64,000 nucleotides of DNA from assembly GCF_004193775.1 (NCBI RefSeq), contig NC_041002.1, forward strand, positions 12,064,485-12,128,484, written 5' to 3'. This DNA comes from Glycine soja. Lineage: Eukaryota > Streptophyta > Magnoliopsida > Fabales > Fabaceae. The translations under genes were made by a program, and so were the position numbers. The notes beneath the pieces were generated by a model that was not told where the DNA came from, did no database searches, and saw only the letters and a list, made by a program, of their open reading frames with translations. Below, one piece after another: positions 10,842-21,879 of the stretch. Every line of letters begins with the position of its first letter. Within the stretch, counting starts at the first letter, position 1.

Positions 10842-11272
10842 CAAGGAAGTTTTCTCAAAGAAGCTTCTCAAGGAAGTTTTCTCAAGAAAGCTTCTCAAGG
10901 AAGCTACCTAGTCTATAAATAGAAGCATGTGTAACACTTGTTGTAACTTTGAGGAATGAGAGTCTTGTGAGACACAACACAAAGTTTAACTTCTCTCCCT
11001 TTTTCTTCCTTCAATTTCATGCTCCCCCCTCTCTCTTTCTCTCCCTCTTTCTTTTCCTCCATTGAAGCATCCTCTCCAAGCTTCTTATCCAAGGCTCATC
11101 TTGGTGGTGAAGCTCCTTCTTCCAAGGCTTATTCCCTAGTGGATGGCGCCTCCTCTCTCCTCTTCTCCTTTGTCTTCCGCTGCATCTCCATGGTGGAAAA
11201 TCACCATTAAAGGACCTCATTGAAGCTCAAAGATCCAGCCTCCATAGAAGCCCCACAAGCAAACTTCCATCA
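10842..11272 (+). repeat. 3' LTR portion (about 430 bp)
   Basis: It matches 9541-9971 of the middle LTR, including the TATA box, with scattered mismatches. It ends ...TTCCATCA next to the target duplication TTTCC. The upstream half of this LTR is missing. Confidence 0.85.
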
Positions 11273-11277
11273 TTTCC

Positions 11278-12256
11278 TGTTATGATATTTTGCTATAAAC
11301 TGAAAACTGAACTGATGACACCATTTGTTTAGCCCCATGTACCCCTCTACCATGATTGTTAAGTATAAGTTGAGAGGTAACATTAGGAGCTTCAAATTGG
11401 TTAGTGTTTTGTCCCAATATGTATACTGTGTAAGTTGTAAATCTTTGAACTAGCAAATCCTAATGATTTTGGAATGATATCTATTCACGTTTGAGTTATC
11501 TATTTTGCTACTATGTGCAAAACAGATTACAACTTATCATATCCATGGGCACATGCAACTGGTACCCAAATTGCTTCAGGACCACCCACGATGGTCGGAA
11601 TTGGACTGGAGACATCAAATTCCTCTCAGAAAACAAGGAATCAGTTACTGCTCCTGTACTCAAACAATCAACGATAATGGGTCCTTATACCTCAGCCCGT
11701 CTCTCTTAGTCCCAATTCACTATAAAAATAATTAGCTTTTCTTGAACTTTTTTTTAATTGTCTCTATTTTTTAATATTGGTATTTTCATCTAATTATCAT
11801 AATAAAAAAATCACAATTAGAAGTGCAGACATCATATTGGTACTTGTGGGGTATATTGTAAATATGACTAAATAAATTGTAAGAGTTTTTTTCTTTGCAT
11901 AGTTTCAATTAAAGGTTGTTAGTTTCAACATGATTAAAAATTAAAACTAGTACTATAATGATGAGTTGTGATTTTCCAACACTAATCTTTCAATTATTAC
12001 AACACTCTTCTTTCAGCTATTACAATTGTAGCAATGGTACGAATTTGTTGGAGGAAACTAAAATTATGAAAAGACAACTCAAACTTATTTGATTTCAAAT
12101 GCGAAATGCACGACAGTATTTCTAGGAGAACTTTAAAATTATATTTAGGATATTCCTAATTAATACACATTTTAAATTTATAGCACTTTTAAACTTTTTA
12201 AAGAGCACAGTTTTTCTCAACACACTCAGGCTGAACTTTTAAAGAGCATTGTCTTC
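11278..12256. other. no gene seen
   Basis: About 11495-11710 looks less random (a proline/serine-rich frame, AHATGTQIASGPP), but all frames are broken and I recognise no family. The rest is AT-rich. Confidence 0.4.
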
Positions 12257-12613
12257 CAACCTCATCTCCCCTTTGGATCGTTAATCTCAGAGAAAACAAG
12301 CTCTACAGGAACCAACTTGTCAGATTCCTTACCCACAAAGCTACGATCTCCATCGCTTGTCATGCTCAATATATCCAATACTATAATAAGAAACATGTTC
12401 ACTACTTTGGCTAATGCTAAACATGTCATCACTATCTTCATAATTATTCCCGCCACTCTCCGCAACCACTCCGCTAACAACACTATCCTGAAGCTGCAAA
12501 AAAAACTCTAGCACCCTAACGACGTCATTCATGGGAGACCTTTGAGTCCTATCCTCATGCAAACAACTCAGCGCAACCTCACCATATTTTTTCAAACACT
12601 GAGCTGCTATCTG
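12257..12613 (-). pseudogene. CrRLK1L (FERONIA-type) receptor kinase C-terminal fragment
   Basis: The minus strand reads QIAAQCLKKYGEVALSCL then RTQRSPMNDVVRVLEFFLQLQ, the last part of the kinase domain in the Catharanthus-receptor-like kinase family. An acidic/serine tail follows, and after a frameshift near 12350-12400 it ends KESDKLVPVELVFSEINDPKGR with a stop, the conserved family C-terminus. The catalytic part is absent, and the copy starts abruptly at about 12613 after a TAA. Intact relatives are plasma-membrane receptors that sense cell-wall state and RALF peptides. Confidence 0.82.
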
Positions 12614-13037
12614 TTAGTATTTTAGGGGAATAGAAAGATAGTTAGTTGTTGGATGATGATTGATAGTTGGGTTTAGGATGAAGGTGTAGTTAGAAATATT
12701 AATTAGTAGTAAGTTGACTTAGTGATAGTGTAGCTTTTAGACAATAGAAGGAGTTTACATTGATTTCTCAAAATTCAAATTTTCTTAATGGCATAAATGG
12801 GAGTGCTGGCGAATTTTGTTTTTGCTGTTACAATGTCTGCTTCTGCCATCCAGCTCTAGGAGTATGTTTATTTAGTCATTGTTACTGACAAATTAGGTTT
12901 GTATCTGTAAATTAGAAGGGGGATGGCAGGGGGATGTTGGTTACAACAAAAATTGTCCCATGCAACTGTAACAAAACATCGAATAATGTATAACAAATAT
13001 CACAACAACGAGGGAGAATTATTATTTTGTTATTAAA
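12614..13037. other. no gene seen
   Basis: T/G-rich spacer between two gene fragments. No frame or repeat is recognisable. Confidence 0.4.
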
Positions 13038-13484
13038 CAAGAGGACCAGAATAGGAAGGAGCTAGAGGAAAAGTTTAACAATGTCGAGAAGGATGCTGAA
13101 GAAACGATACAATCTGCTAGGCGCGAAGCCGAAGAGTATTCTTTTGATCTTACGAAGCATAAAACTGCTTTCATTGATCTTGTGTCAAACCAAAGGCAGC
13201 TCGAGGCGGAAGTCGGTCGAGTGGTTAAGCAACTGCAACCTACTAGACAACACCTTGCTTCTGTGGACGAGAAGAAAGAGGAGTTGGATTTGATGGCGCG
13301 GAAATTGGCTTTGGAGATCAAAAAATTTCACAAGGATTTCGAACATAAGAATAAAATTTTGTCACCAATGTTGAGTAAGTGTAAGCTGGACACTGCAGAC
13401 AACCAAATGTTGTTGAAGGAGGTTAAGTTATCAAACAATAGGAGGAAGCAAGCTGAGCAGGAGACACAAAGGTGGTTCAACTGA
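13038..13484 (+). pseudogene. coiled-coil protein fragment, family not named
   Basis: An uninterrupted frame of about 149 codons rich in E, K, Q and R with heptad spacing (QEDQNRKELEEKFNNVEK, RREAEEYSFDLTKHK, MARKLALEIKKFH, NQMLLKEVKLSNNRRKQAEQ). It stops in TGA at 13482-13484. It looks like an exon of a long coiled-coil plant protein, but I cannot name it with confidence. There is no clear start. It lies among other truncated gene pieces, so a captured exon is more likely than a small gene. Confidence 0.55.
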
Positions 13485-13935
13485 AAGATAATATGTATCT
13501 ATCAATGTTTGTTTGATCATGTGATAAGAACACCAATGAAGTACCAAGTCAGAAAATTGGTTCAAGTGAAAGACAATATGCTAAAAATCAAGGGAATACC
13601 TAACAAAACATTGAGAGAAACCATTACAAATATGTACTTAATTTCCTAATAATTTGGCAGCTAATACAGGCAGTGGTATTGGTTCATATATGTAACAAAT
13701 CCATATTGCGGAATAATTAGGACTCTTTACCAAAATATGAGGTTCTTAAGGATTTTAAATACCAAAAGCAACACAGAACCAAAAGTAGTTTTTCAAGGAA
13801 GTAGCCAAAAAAATAAAATAAAATCCAACCTACATGTAAACAATATGATTTGCATACAAATGACAAAAGGGACAAAGTTCGTGCATGAAAACATTGCCTA
13901 TTCCCAACTAATAGTTGACACTTTGATGAAATACG

Positions 13936-14194
13936 TCCTATTTGGATAAATTTCTCCATACATAAATAGTTGTAGGAGAATTGCCATAAGAAGGAAAACT
14001 GAAATATGCTTGTCTCATAAGCTAAAATTTCTTTATGCATAAGTCAAAATCAGCATTTGGAGAAGTTACATGAGACAACTTCTACAACTCAGCTTATGCA
14101 TAAGGTAATTTTAACTTATGGGAGAAGTTTATTTTATTTTTATTTTTTATTTTCATCTCCTACAATTGCTTATAGAGAAGAATATCCAAACACA
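13936..14194. mobile_element. MITE with ~35-bp terminal inverted repeats
   Basis: The left end (TTTGGATAAATTTCTCCATA...TTGTAGGAGA) is the inverted match of the right end (TCTCCTACAATTGCTTATAGAGAAGAATATCCAAA) with a few mismatches. The inside is AT-rich and has more internal complementary words (ACTTATGGGAGAAG against CTCATAAGC). The type resembles small hAT-like MITEs common in legumes. A target duplication is not clear. Confidence 0.65.
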
Positions 14195-14289
14195 ACCATA
14201 GTTGAACATTAAGTAGCTCCAACAGTCCAACAAAGAAACATCAACCGAGTATTGGTAAATATATGTAGAAAAGTAATAACCAGCCATAC

Positions 14290-14388
14290 CTCTTTTTCTT
14301 TTAATAGAGCTGCATAATTAACAGCTAGTGCTGTAATTTCTGCCTGAAATGCTTCAAGTCTCTTGATTTCTGCTTTATATTCTTTTAT
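14290..14388 (-). pseudogene. single golgin-like exon with intact splice sites
   Basis: On the minus strand, TAG is followed by a 99-base frame (IKEYKAEIKRLEAFQ then ITALAVNYAALLKEKE) and then GTATGG. All 33 codons are open and the exon is in phase 0. The heptads and the AVNYAALLKEKE motif resemble golgin candidate proteins, but the family call is tentative. No neighbouring exon was found, so it appears to be an isolated DNA-captured exon. Confidence 0.5.
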
Positions 14389-15052
14389 CTACAAGAAACA
14401 CAATAAAATTAAAAAAAAAAGTGACACCTTTAACCATAATAAGAACCTACCTCTGAGTATTTAAGGGGAAAATATGTGCCATAAAATTTGAATACATTTA
14501 ACTTTCATGCATTAGGTAAAATTAAATTCTATAACAAGGGTATCCCCCCCCCCCCCCCCTAAAAAGATCACAAGCATAAGAACAAAAGAATCAAATGAAA
14601 CTACTCAATCATGCCTTGCCTTGCCATCCATTGGAAGGAGGAAGTTTCGTAACGAATTCTAGCATACTTTTTAATGCACTATAGCCTGTGCTTTCCACAC
14701 TGATAGCAAGTTCATTTAAAATAATGACTATTGCATAGTATGATAGAAACTAGACCAGAATTTAGAAATGGAAGAAAGGAAAAATATTTTATTGATTCAA
14801 TGAATCTCTACAAAAAAAATCCCTGGATATGCAAGAGATCCAGGCCTCTAGCCCTTAACTAACTGACTGACCTATCATAAAATTAGTAATGAATAACAAC
14901 TGAAGCATCAATTGGAGCAAATACAGCTCAATCTGAAAATATGTATCTATCGATGTTGATTTAATGGAACATTGTTTACAGTGAAACTTGTAGAGTTTAT
15001 TGTATGAAACGTAGTACAACGAACAACTTAACAAAGTAGTAAGTAATATATT
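14389..15052. other. no gene seen; poly-C run
   Basis: Includes a run of about 16 C at 14544-14559, with AT-rich sequence around it. A short minus-strand stretch near 14640-14720 might be exonic, but I recognise nothing. Confidence 0.4.
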
Positions 15053-15250
15053 CATTTGGACTATAACCACTCCTCACCAATATCCTATAAATAAGAAAGG
15101 GACGCTCCATACACAGCCCACTAATAAGTGCAGAAAAGGTACTCGCATTGGGGAATAAGTTCTCCTAGTCAAGCTCCGTAACAAGCCCAGCAGCCTTCTT
15201 TGTCTTCCCATCCTTGCACAGCCCCAAAATCAAAGGCAGTAATAAGAAAG
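15053..15250 (-). pseudogene. PPR protein fragment
   Basis: The minus strand reads LILGLCKDGKTKKAAGLVTELD, a stop, then NASTFSALISGLC and FLIYRILVRSGYSPN. These are consecutive 35-residue pentatricopeptide repeats with the usual ...G.C..G....A..L pattern. There is one stop inside and a small internal deletion between the two repeats. Intact PPR proteins bind organellar RNA. The ends of this copy merge into unrecognised DNA. Confidence 0.68.
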
Positions 15251-15470
15251 CATCACATCTCCCTTTGCAGCAATTCATTTCTGTTACCACCCCTCTTCTT
15301 GATTTCGAAAACGTATCTACTTTGACTCTCCCTCTCTCGTATGGTCTATTAATGATATGACTTGCTTTTCATCAATGTTACTGTCTAGTGCCACTTGAAT
15401 TAGAAGAGTGATGATAAAGGTCATAGGTTGGAAAGAGTGGTTTATGGGATTTTTTGTTTCTGGGTTAGGA

Positions 15471-16330
15471 AGCTGAGGTATCAAGCTCAGTAGTGTCTCA
15501 AGAGACGGTGGTCATAGAAGATGTTGACAAAGATGAATTCTAAGTCAATGACTGTCCCATAGACCAAGTAAGCCTAACAGTTCCAATCATTGATGATCCT
15601 ACTCAGCTAGCACTAACATTTCGGACATGGGTTCTGGGGTTGGCATCATGTGTACTACTTGCCTTGGTAAACCAATTTTTCCCTACACAACTAATTAACC
15701 CTTTGAAAATGTCTTGGGTCTCGGCTCAGATTATTACCCTCCGACTTGGGAAAGTCATGGCTGCAACCCTTTCCACTATACCAGTCCGAGTGCGTTGACA
15801 AAGGTGTCCTTTTTATTGAATGTAGGGCAATTCTCTTTGAAGGAACATGTGCTGATCACCATATTTGCTACCTCTAGATCTACTGGTGTTTATGCAATTA
15901 ACATCGTCACAACTGGTAAGGGTTTTTATCATAGGACCATCCATCCAGCAGCAGCTTATTTGTTAGCACTATCAACCCAAATGCTTGGGTATGGATGGGC
16001 TGGGATTTTTAGTATATTCCTTGTTGACTCCCCTTATTTGTGCAGGTGTCTCTATTCAGGGAATATCAAGGAAAAGGAAAAAGGCATAAAGGAGGAAACA
16101 CTAGGCTGCAATTATTTTTCCTAGTCTTTGTAGTGACCTTTGCCTATTACACTATTCCAGGGTACTTTTTCCAAGCAATATCAACTATCTCATTTATTTG
16201 CTAGATTTGGAAACATTCCATCACTGCTCCATAGATTGGTTTAGGCATGAACAACCTTGGCATCAGGTCATTTGGCCTCGATTGGAACACTGTTGTCGGG
16301 TTTTTAGGCAGTCCTTTAGCTATACCTTGG
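15471..16330 (+). pseudogene. oligopeptide transporter (OPT family) fragment
   Basis: Peptides in several frames follow the order of plant OPT transporters: SPQ-type N-tail, then DDPTQLALTFRTWVLGLASC (first membrane helix), VSAQIITLRLGKVMAATL, FSLKEHVLITIFATS, YHRTIHPAAAYLLALSTQML then GYGWAGIF...FLVDSPY, and finally SIDWFRHEQPW. Frame changes near 15700 and 16030 and several stops break it. Intact members move peptides or metal chelates across the plasma membrane with protons. Only the N-terminal part of about 740 residues is present. The 136-codon open piece at 15714-16124 spans the best-kept region. Confidence 0.8.
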
Positions 16331-17039
16331 CATCAACTCAATAGATGATTGCCAAATATACCAAAGAAACATAGCCTCAGAACACCCCAAACCTATAAAC
16401 GTCTTTGCTACTAGTAAATCATTTGAAATTAACACATAGGACCTTTTAAAGGTCCACACAACAAACAAACAGTGCTCGACAAACACACCAAACAATTTAT
16501 TTCATTCATTACATGGTCATGAACAATGCAAAAACAAATTTTAACAAGAAAAGACCTAAAACATGAAATGTTCTCCTAACTCTCTACTGGTTGAATTCAA
16601 CTATAGTGTTTGCAACCCATTAACTCCTACATTAAAAGGGTTATGACTGTGGAAGCACAAAAGGCTTATAAGTGTGGTGTAGATTGTACAATGACTATGC
16701 ACTATACCAATTACCAAAGGCAAGACATTGATGTTGAGGAGCAGACATTGAAGACATAGGTACTTACCTTTGTCGGAAACTTCATTGATCAACGTCTCCG
16801 CCGCTGCTATGCAGAGATTGAAGACACAGAGGCACAGTGCACTTCGAAGGTTGTAATATAAACACAAAGGCACCCAATGAGGGAGTACAAATTATCAAAC
16901 TCGAGGACAAAGACGAATTTAAGGGGCTTTTCAGGAAGTAAAGGGCTACCTTCGACAATGATGAACGCGCTGAGGACAGTATCGAAGAACAGCTAGCTAG
17001 GGTTACACGTGCGGGACTCATGAGTATATGCAAATAAAT
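16331..17039. other. no gene seen
   Basis: Two minus-strand frames of 80-90 codons exist, but their composition gives no family. From about 16880 the sequence takes on the GACGGTCTT-like words of CACTA subterminal regions. Confidence 0.4.
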
Positions 17040-17281
17040 TTTAAAACATTATTCAAAGATGGTCATTATGAAAAGACCGTCTTTGTATGAGCATATCTTT
17101 ACGACAGTCTTAATACAACCATCATTGTGCTAGCCTACTTTCTTATTAAAGGAGGTTATTCCAATAACCATCGTTGTCAACATTATTAAAATTACAACAA
17201 TGCCACTGCGACTATTTCTACGACATGTTGCATTTAACCGACGTAGTAGTAGTGTCATAAAAAGCCATTATTGTAGTAGTG
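17040..17281. mobile_element. CACTA-type right end with subterminal motifs
   Basis: The stretch ends ATTGTAGTAGTG at 17281. Read from the other strand it begins CACTACTACAATAATGGC, as a CACTA terminus should. Inside are AAGACCGTCTTTG, ACGACAGTCTTA and ACGACATG words resembling subterminal transposase sites. A second TAGTAGTG occurs 28 bases inside. It could be the 5' end of the minus-strand CACTA element whose TNP2 starts at 5591, but the link is inference. Confidence 0.6.
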
Positions 17282-17311
17282 CTATCATACAAAAGGAAAA
17301 GGACAAGGTTT

Positions 17312-17765
17312 TGATGGAATGGCTCACATTCCATGTTCTTTTTTTCTATTTTTTCCCATTGCAATCTTTTGGGAATTTTGTTTTCTGAATCTGGTCCATT
17401 TTCCTTCCACATTCAACCCTTATCTCAACAACCTTCAGTAACAAACTCACGTATCTATCCTCAAGCCCACGTTCTGATAACAAATTGGTTGAGCTATGTG
17501 ATGGACAAACTCTATAAATAGGATGGGATGCTCTCAGTTTTGTATCACCAAACTCACTTCTCTATTCAGAAAAATACACCATCTATTCAGAGTGAGTAAG
17601 GGTTTGGAAGAACAAAGCTGCCTTCGGGTTCGTGTATGCGTTGTTTCGTGTTTGATCTACAATGGCTGGAGGTACGCTCGTAATATTTAGATTCCGCTGT
17701 TTGATCTGAATATGCCATTTAAATTGATTTGCATGTTTAGATTAGTACCTGTATAAATTTTATCA
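17312..17765 (+). repeat. 5' LTR of the plus-strand copia element
   Basis: 454 bp. It contains a TATA box (CTCTATAAATAGGATGG near 17510). It matches the 3' LTR over its whole length. Confidence 0.9.
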
Positions 17766-17767
17766 TT

Positions 17768-17780
17768 TGGTATCAAAGCC
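17768..17780 (+). other. copia primer-binding site
   Basis: TGGTATCAAAGCC lies two bases after the LTR. It has one change from the usual TGGTATCAGAGC. Confidence 0.8.
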
Positions 17781-17961
17781 ATTTTAGTGCCGCTGCCTTG
17801 CTTCTATTCTGTTTTGTTCAATAGAGAAGAAAGATGAATAGTGTTTTTAAAATGAGGTATAATACGACACCGAAAGCGTAAAAAGGAAGCCTGAAAGCTT
17901 AAACTTTTATATATTAAAATAATATAATACACTGCAGGAAGAAGACGCGCTACTTGAAATT

Positions 17962-17981
17962 TCACACACACACACACACAC

Positions 17982-18042
<61 letters not shown>
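17962..18042. repeat. (CA)n then (TA)n microsatellite in the copia leader
   Basis: About eleven CA units are followed by about thirty TA units. The leader from 17781 to 18763 is otherwise AT-rich and non-coding. Confidence 0.9.
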
Positions 18043-18043
<1 letters not shown>

Positions 18044-18763
18044 TTATTATTTCTCTACTTAATTCAATATGATTTAAATATGAGTTGTTAATTGGCTTTT
18101 ATTGTGTTTGAATTATTTATTTATTCAGATTAATTGTATGTTTATTTTGGTATTTAAGCATGCAATATTAAGCTAAATAATTTATGCACATTAAATTTAA
18201 TGGTTAAGAGCTTATATGTTTTAAATATTGGATAATCATATGCATATAATATTTATTTAACTTTGAAGTTTTGTGTGTATGATTCATGATTTTATACATG
18301 CAAAATTATCTTGAATATTTTATGCAATATCATTCAATTTATTTACATTATTTAGAATATTATGTAAATATTTAGCTCTTATTAAGAATTAATGTTATGT
18401 AATTAATATGATTTAATTAATTAAAGAATAGCCACAACATCTTTAATTGATTAGATTTATATATTAAGTATATAAAAAAATCACATTTAAAAACATTTGT
18501 TGTGATTAATCATATTTAATGTGATAAAATATACCCACAGGAATTTTGTTATGTTTTTATGATTAATTAGGATAAAATATCAGGTTATATTTCTTAATTT
18601 ACCCACAAGAATTGAGAAAAGGAAACATAATTTGATAGTTTTATCATAAGTATGAATCTAATTGAGTAGGACTTTGGTCCATAGGCAAGTTGTATGTCAC
18701 TAGGTTCATGAACTAATGCATATTTAAATTGGTAAAACATGACAATTTATTGAGTCTCAAATT

Positions 18764-19733
18764 ATGAATAATGAGAATGTATTCTTGAACTTTGCAGTTA
18801 ATCAATCTGCAAATATTTCTGATATTAAGTGTGATATTCCCGAACTGAAAGGGGACAATTATAAGGTTTGGAGGGAGAGAATTCTTCTTTATTTAGGCTG
18901 GATGGATATTGACTATGCTATTAGGAAAGACGAGCCGCCAGGCATTACTGAAACTAGCATTCGAGATGTTGTTGATCTTTATGAAAAGTGGGAGAGATCT
19001 AATTGTCTTTCTGTAATGTTCATAAAGACTAATATATCTGCTAGTATCCGTAGTTCCATCGATCAGCATGAAAAAGTCAATGATCTTTTGAAGGCCATTG
19101 ATGATCAGTTTATTACATTTGATAAGGCCCTTGCCAGCACCTTTATAATGCAGTTCTCATCCTTAAAGCTCCAAGGGATAAGGGGTGTACGTGATCACAT
19201 CATGCGCATGAGGGATATAGAGGCTCAACTAAAAGCCTTGGAGGTTACCATGTCTGATTCTTTCCTAGTACACTATATTTTGTGTACTCTTCCCTTTCAA
19301 AATATCTTATAACACACATAAAGAAAAATGGTAAATTAATGATTTGATGACCTTGTGTGTTCAAGAAGAGGAAAGGTTAATTGTGGAAGAGGGCGAAAGG
19401 GTGAACTTAACTGTTCATGGAAAGAAGAAAGTGGATCAACCCAAAAATAAGGGCAAGATTCTTGCTCAGCCAATCATAAAGAAAGAGTCCAAGTGTTTCT
19501 TTTGCAAGAAGAGAGGGCACATGAAGAAAGATTGGTTAAAGTTTAAGAGCTGGATGGACAAGAAAGGTACTTTATTTGCTTTTGTTGGTTATGAATCTAA
19601 TATGGTTAGTACTAATCGTAACACATGGTGGATTGATTATGGTTCTACAATCCATGTTTCTAATACCTTTCAGGGTATGGAAAACCTAAGGAGGCCAATA
19701 GGGAGCAGCATATCTATTCAGGAGGCAAGATGA
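18764..19733 (+). pseudogene. copia gag and protease region
   Basis: The ATG at 18764 opens a 182-codon gag frame (LKGDNYKVWRERILLYLGW, the UBN2-type gag fold), which ends early at a TAA near 19310. A second frame (19344-19733) has the zinc knuckle CFFCKKRGHMKKD. Its final Cys is replaced, so the CCHC motif is imperfect. It then has the protease-like WWIDYGSTIHV, where the usual DSG is DYG. Both key motifs are therefore damaged. Confidence 0.85.
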
Positions 19734-21879
19734 GCTCACATGTGGAGTCCATTGGGACGTACAATTTGGTTTTAAGCAGCGGTTTCATTTTACGTTTAGA
19801 AAAGACTTTTTATGTTCCAAGTTTTTCTAAGAATTTAATTTTTGTATCGAGACTTGCACCGTTGGGTTTTTCTTTTAATTTTTCGAATTCTGATTTTACT
19901 TTAATTAATAAATCTAGAATTATTGGTTCTGGTGCATTACTCGATGGTCTTTACTATATTGAATTGCAAAATGATACCGCTTATAATTCTATGCATGTTA
20001 CCATCGGGGTTAAACGATGTGTTGTGAATGAGGAATCCTCTATGTTGTAGCACTGTAGATTAGGACACATCTCTATCGAGAGAATTAAAAGATTGGTAAA
20101 TGAAGGAGTACTTAGTACTTTGGATTTTGCTAATTTTGAGACTTGTGTGGATTGCATTAAGGGTAAGCAAACTAACAAGTCTAAAAAGGGTGCAAAGAAG
20201 AGCTCAAACCTATTAGAAATCATACATACATATATTTGTTGTCCAGATATGGATGCAAGTAGTCCAAAATACTTTATCACCTTTATAGACAATTATTCAC
20301 GATATATGTATCTCTACTTACTTCATACTAAGGATGAAGCTTTGGATGCCTTTAAAAATTTTAAGGCTGAAGTCGAGAAACAATGTGGAAAGCAAATTAA
20401 GATCGTGAGATCTGATCGAGGTGGAGAGTACTATGGTAGATACACGGAGAATGGACAAGCGCCTGGTTTGTTTGCGAAGTTTCTTCAGGAACATGGGATT
20501 GTTGCCTAGTACACTATGCTTGGTTCTCTCGATCAGAATGGTGTGGCAGAAAGAAGAAACAAAACTTTAATGGACAGGGTAAGAAATATGAGAAGTAATA
20601 AAAAAAAACTTCCTCAATTCTTGTGGATTGAAGCATTAAAGAAGGTTGTGTATATATTAAACCGAGTTCCAACCAAGGCTGTCTTAAAGACACCTTTTGA
20701 GTTATTCAAAGGTTGGAAACCGAGTTTGCGACATATACGTGTTTGGGGATGTCCATCTGAAGTGAGAGTTTATAACCCAGAAGAGAAGAAACTAGACCCA
20801 AGGACTATTAGTGGGTTTTTCATTGGATATGCTGAAAAGTCCAAAGGGTATAGATTCTATTGTCTATCACATAGCACTAGGATTGTGGAATCAAGAAACG
20901 CAAAATTTCTTGAGAATGACTTGATTAGTGGGAGTGATCAATTTCAGGACATTGCTTTTGAAAAAGATCACTATGAAGCTTAACCCTCTAGCTCAAGTGA
21001 TAGATTGGTTGTCATTCACACCCCTCAAGTACAAACAGGTGTTAGACAACCAATGATTGAAAATCCACAAATTATTCAAAACAATCATACAGATCAAGTT
21101 ATTGATGAGGAATATCAAGATAATGTTGAACAACCTGTTGAACAACCGGTTGAGCAACAAGTTCCTCAAGAAAGTGATGAGGTAACATTAAGAAGATCTA
21201 CTAGAGTCAAAAGATTAGCAATTCCTAGTGATTATGTAGTGTATCTGCAAGAATCAGACTACAACATTGGAGCTGCAAATGATCCAGAAACATTTTCACA
21301 GGCCATAAGTTATAAAGAATCAAACTTGTGGCACAATGCCATGAAAGATGAGATGGATTCTATGGCGTTTAACCAAGTATGGGATCTCGTACAGTTTCCT
21401 AGTGGTGTAAAAGCCATTGGATGTAGATGGGTTTCCAAAACCAAGAAAGACACATAAGGCAACATTGAGAGACATAAGGCAAGACTTGTTGCCAAAGGGT
21501 TCACTCAAAGAGAAAGAATTGATTACACAGAGACTTTTTCTTCTGTATCTAAGAAAGATTCTTTCCGAGTAATTATGGCGTTAGTAGCTCATTTTGACTT
21601 TGAGTTACATCAAATGGATGTGAAAATGACATTCCTTAATGGTCATCTAGAGGAAGAGGTTTATATGAAACAACCTGAAGGATTCTCCTCTACTAAAGGT
21701 GAGCACTTAGTTTGCAAGCTTAATAAATCAATCTATGGCTTGAAGCAAGCCTCTCGCCAATGGTATCTGAGGTTTCATGATGTTATCACTTCATTTGGCT
21801 TTGAAGAGAACATCATGGATCAATGTATATACCAAAAGGTCAGTGGGAGTAAGATTTGCTTTCTTGTGTTATACGTGGA

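Larger units (their letters stand above)
8738..11272 (+). mobile_element. rearranged Ty3/gypsy element with three LTR portions
   Basis: The outer limits are firm. TTTCC (8733-8737) precedes TGATGCAATCC, and ...TTCCATCA ends at 11272 followed by TTTCC (11273-11277). Inside, in order, are a 5' LTR stub (8738 to about 8778), a pol remnant (about 8779-9064), a complete LTR (9065-9971), primer site and leader (9974-10841) and the 3' part of a third LTR (10842-11272). This LTR-internal-LTR-internal-LTR order fits unequal recombination between two copies followed by deletions. No working gene remains. Confidence 0.85.

Noticed and set aside
9710..11220. Paired open frames of about 65-98 codons on both strands in the two gypsy LTR portions
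   Set aside because: They lie in the pyrimidine-rich R/U5 part of the LTR and are duplicated with it.
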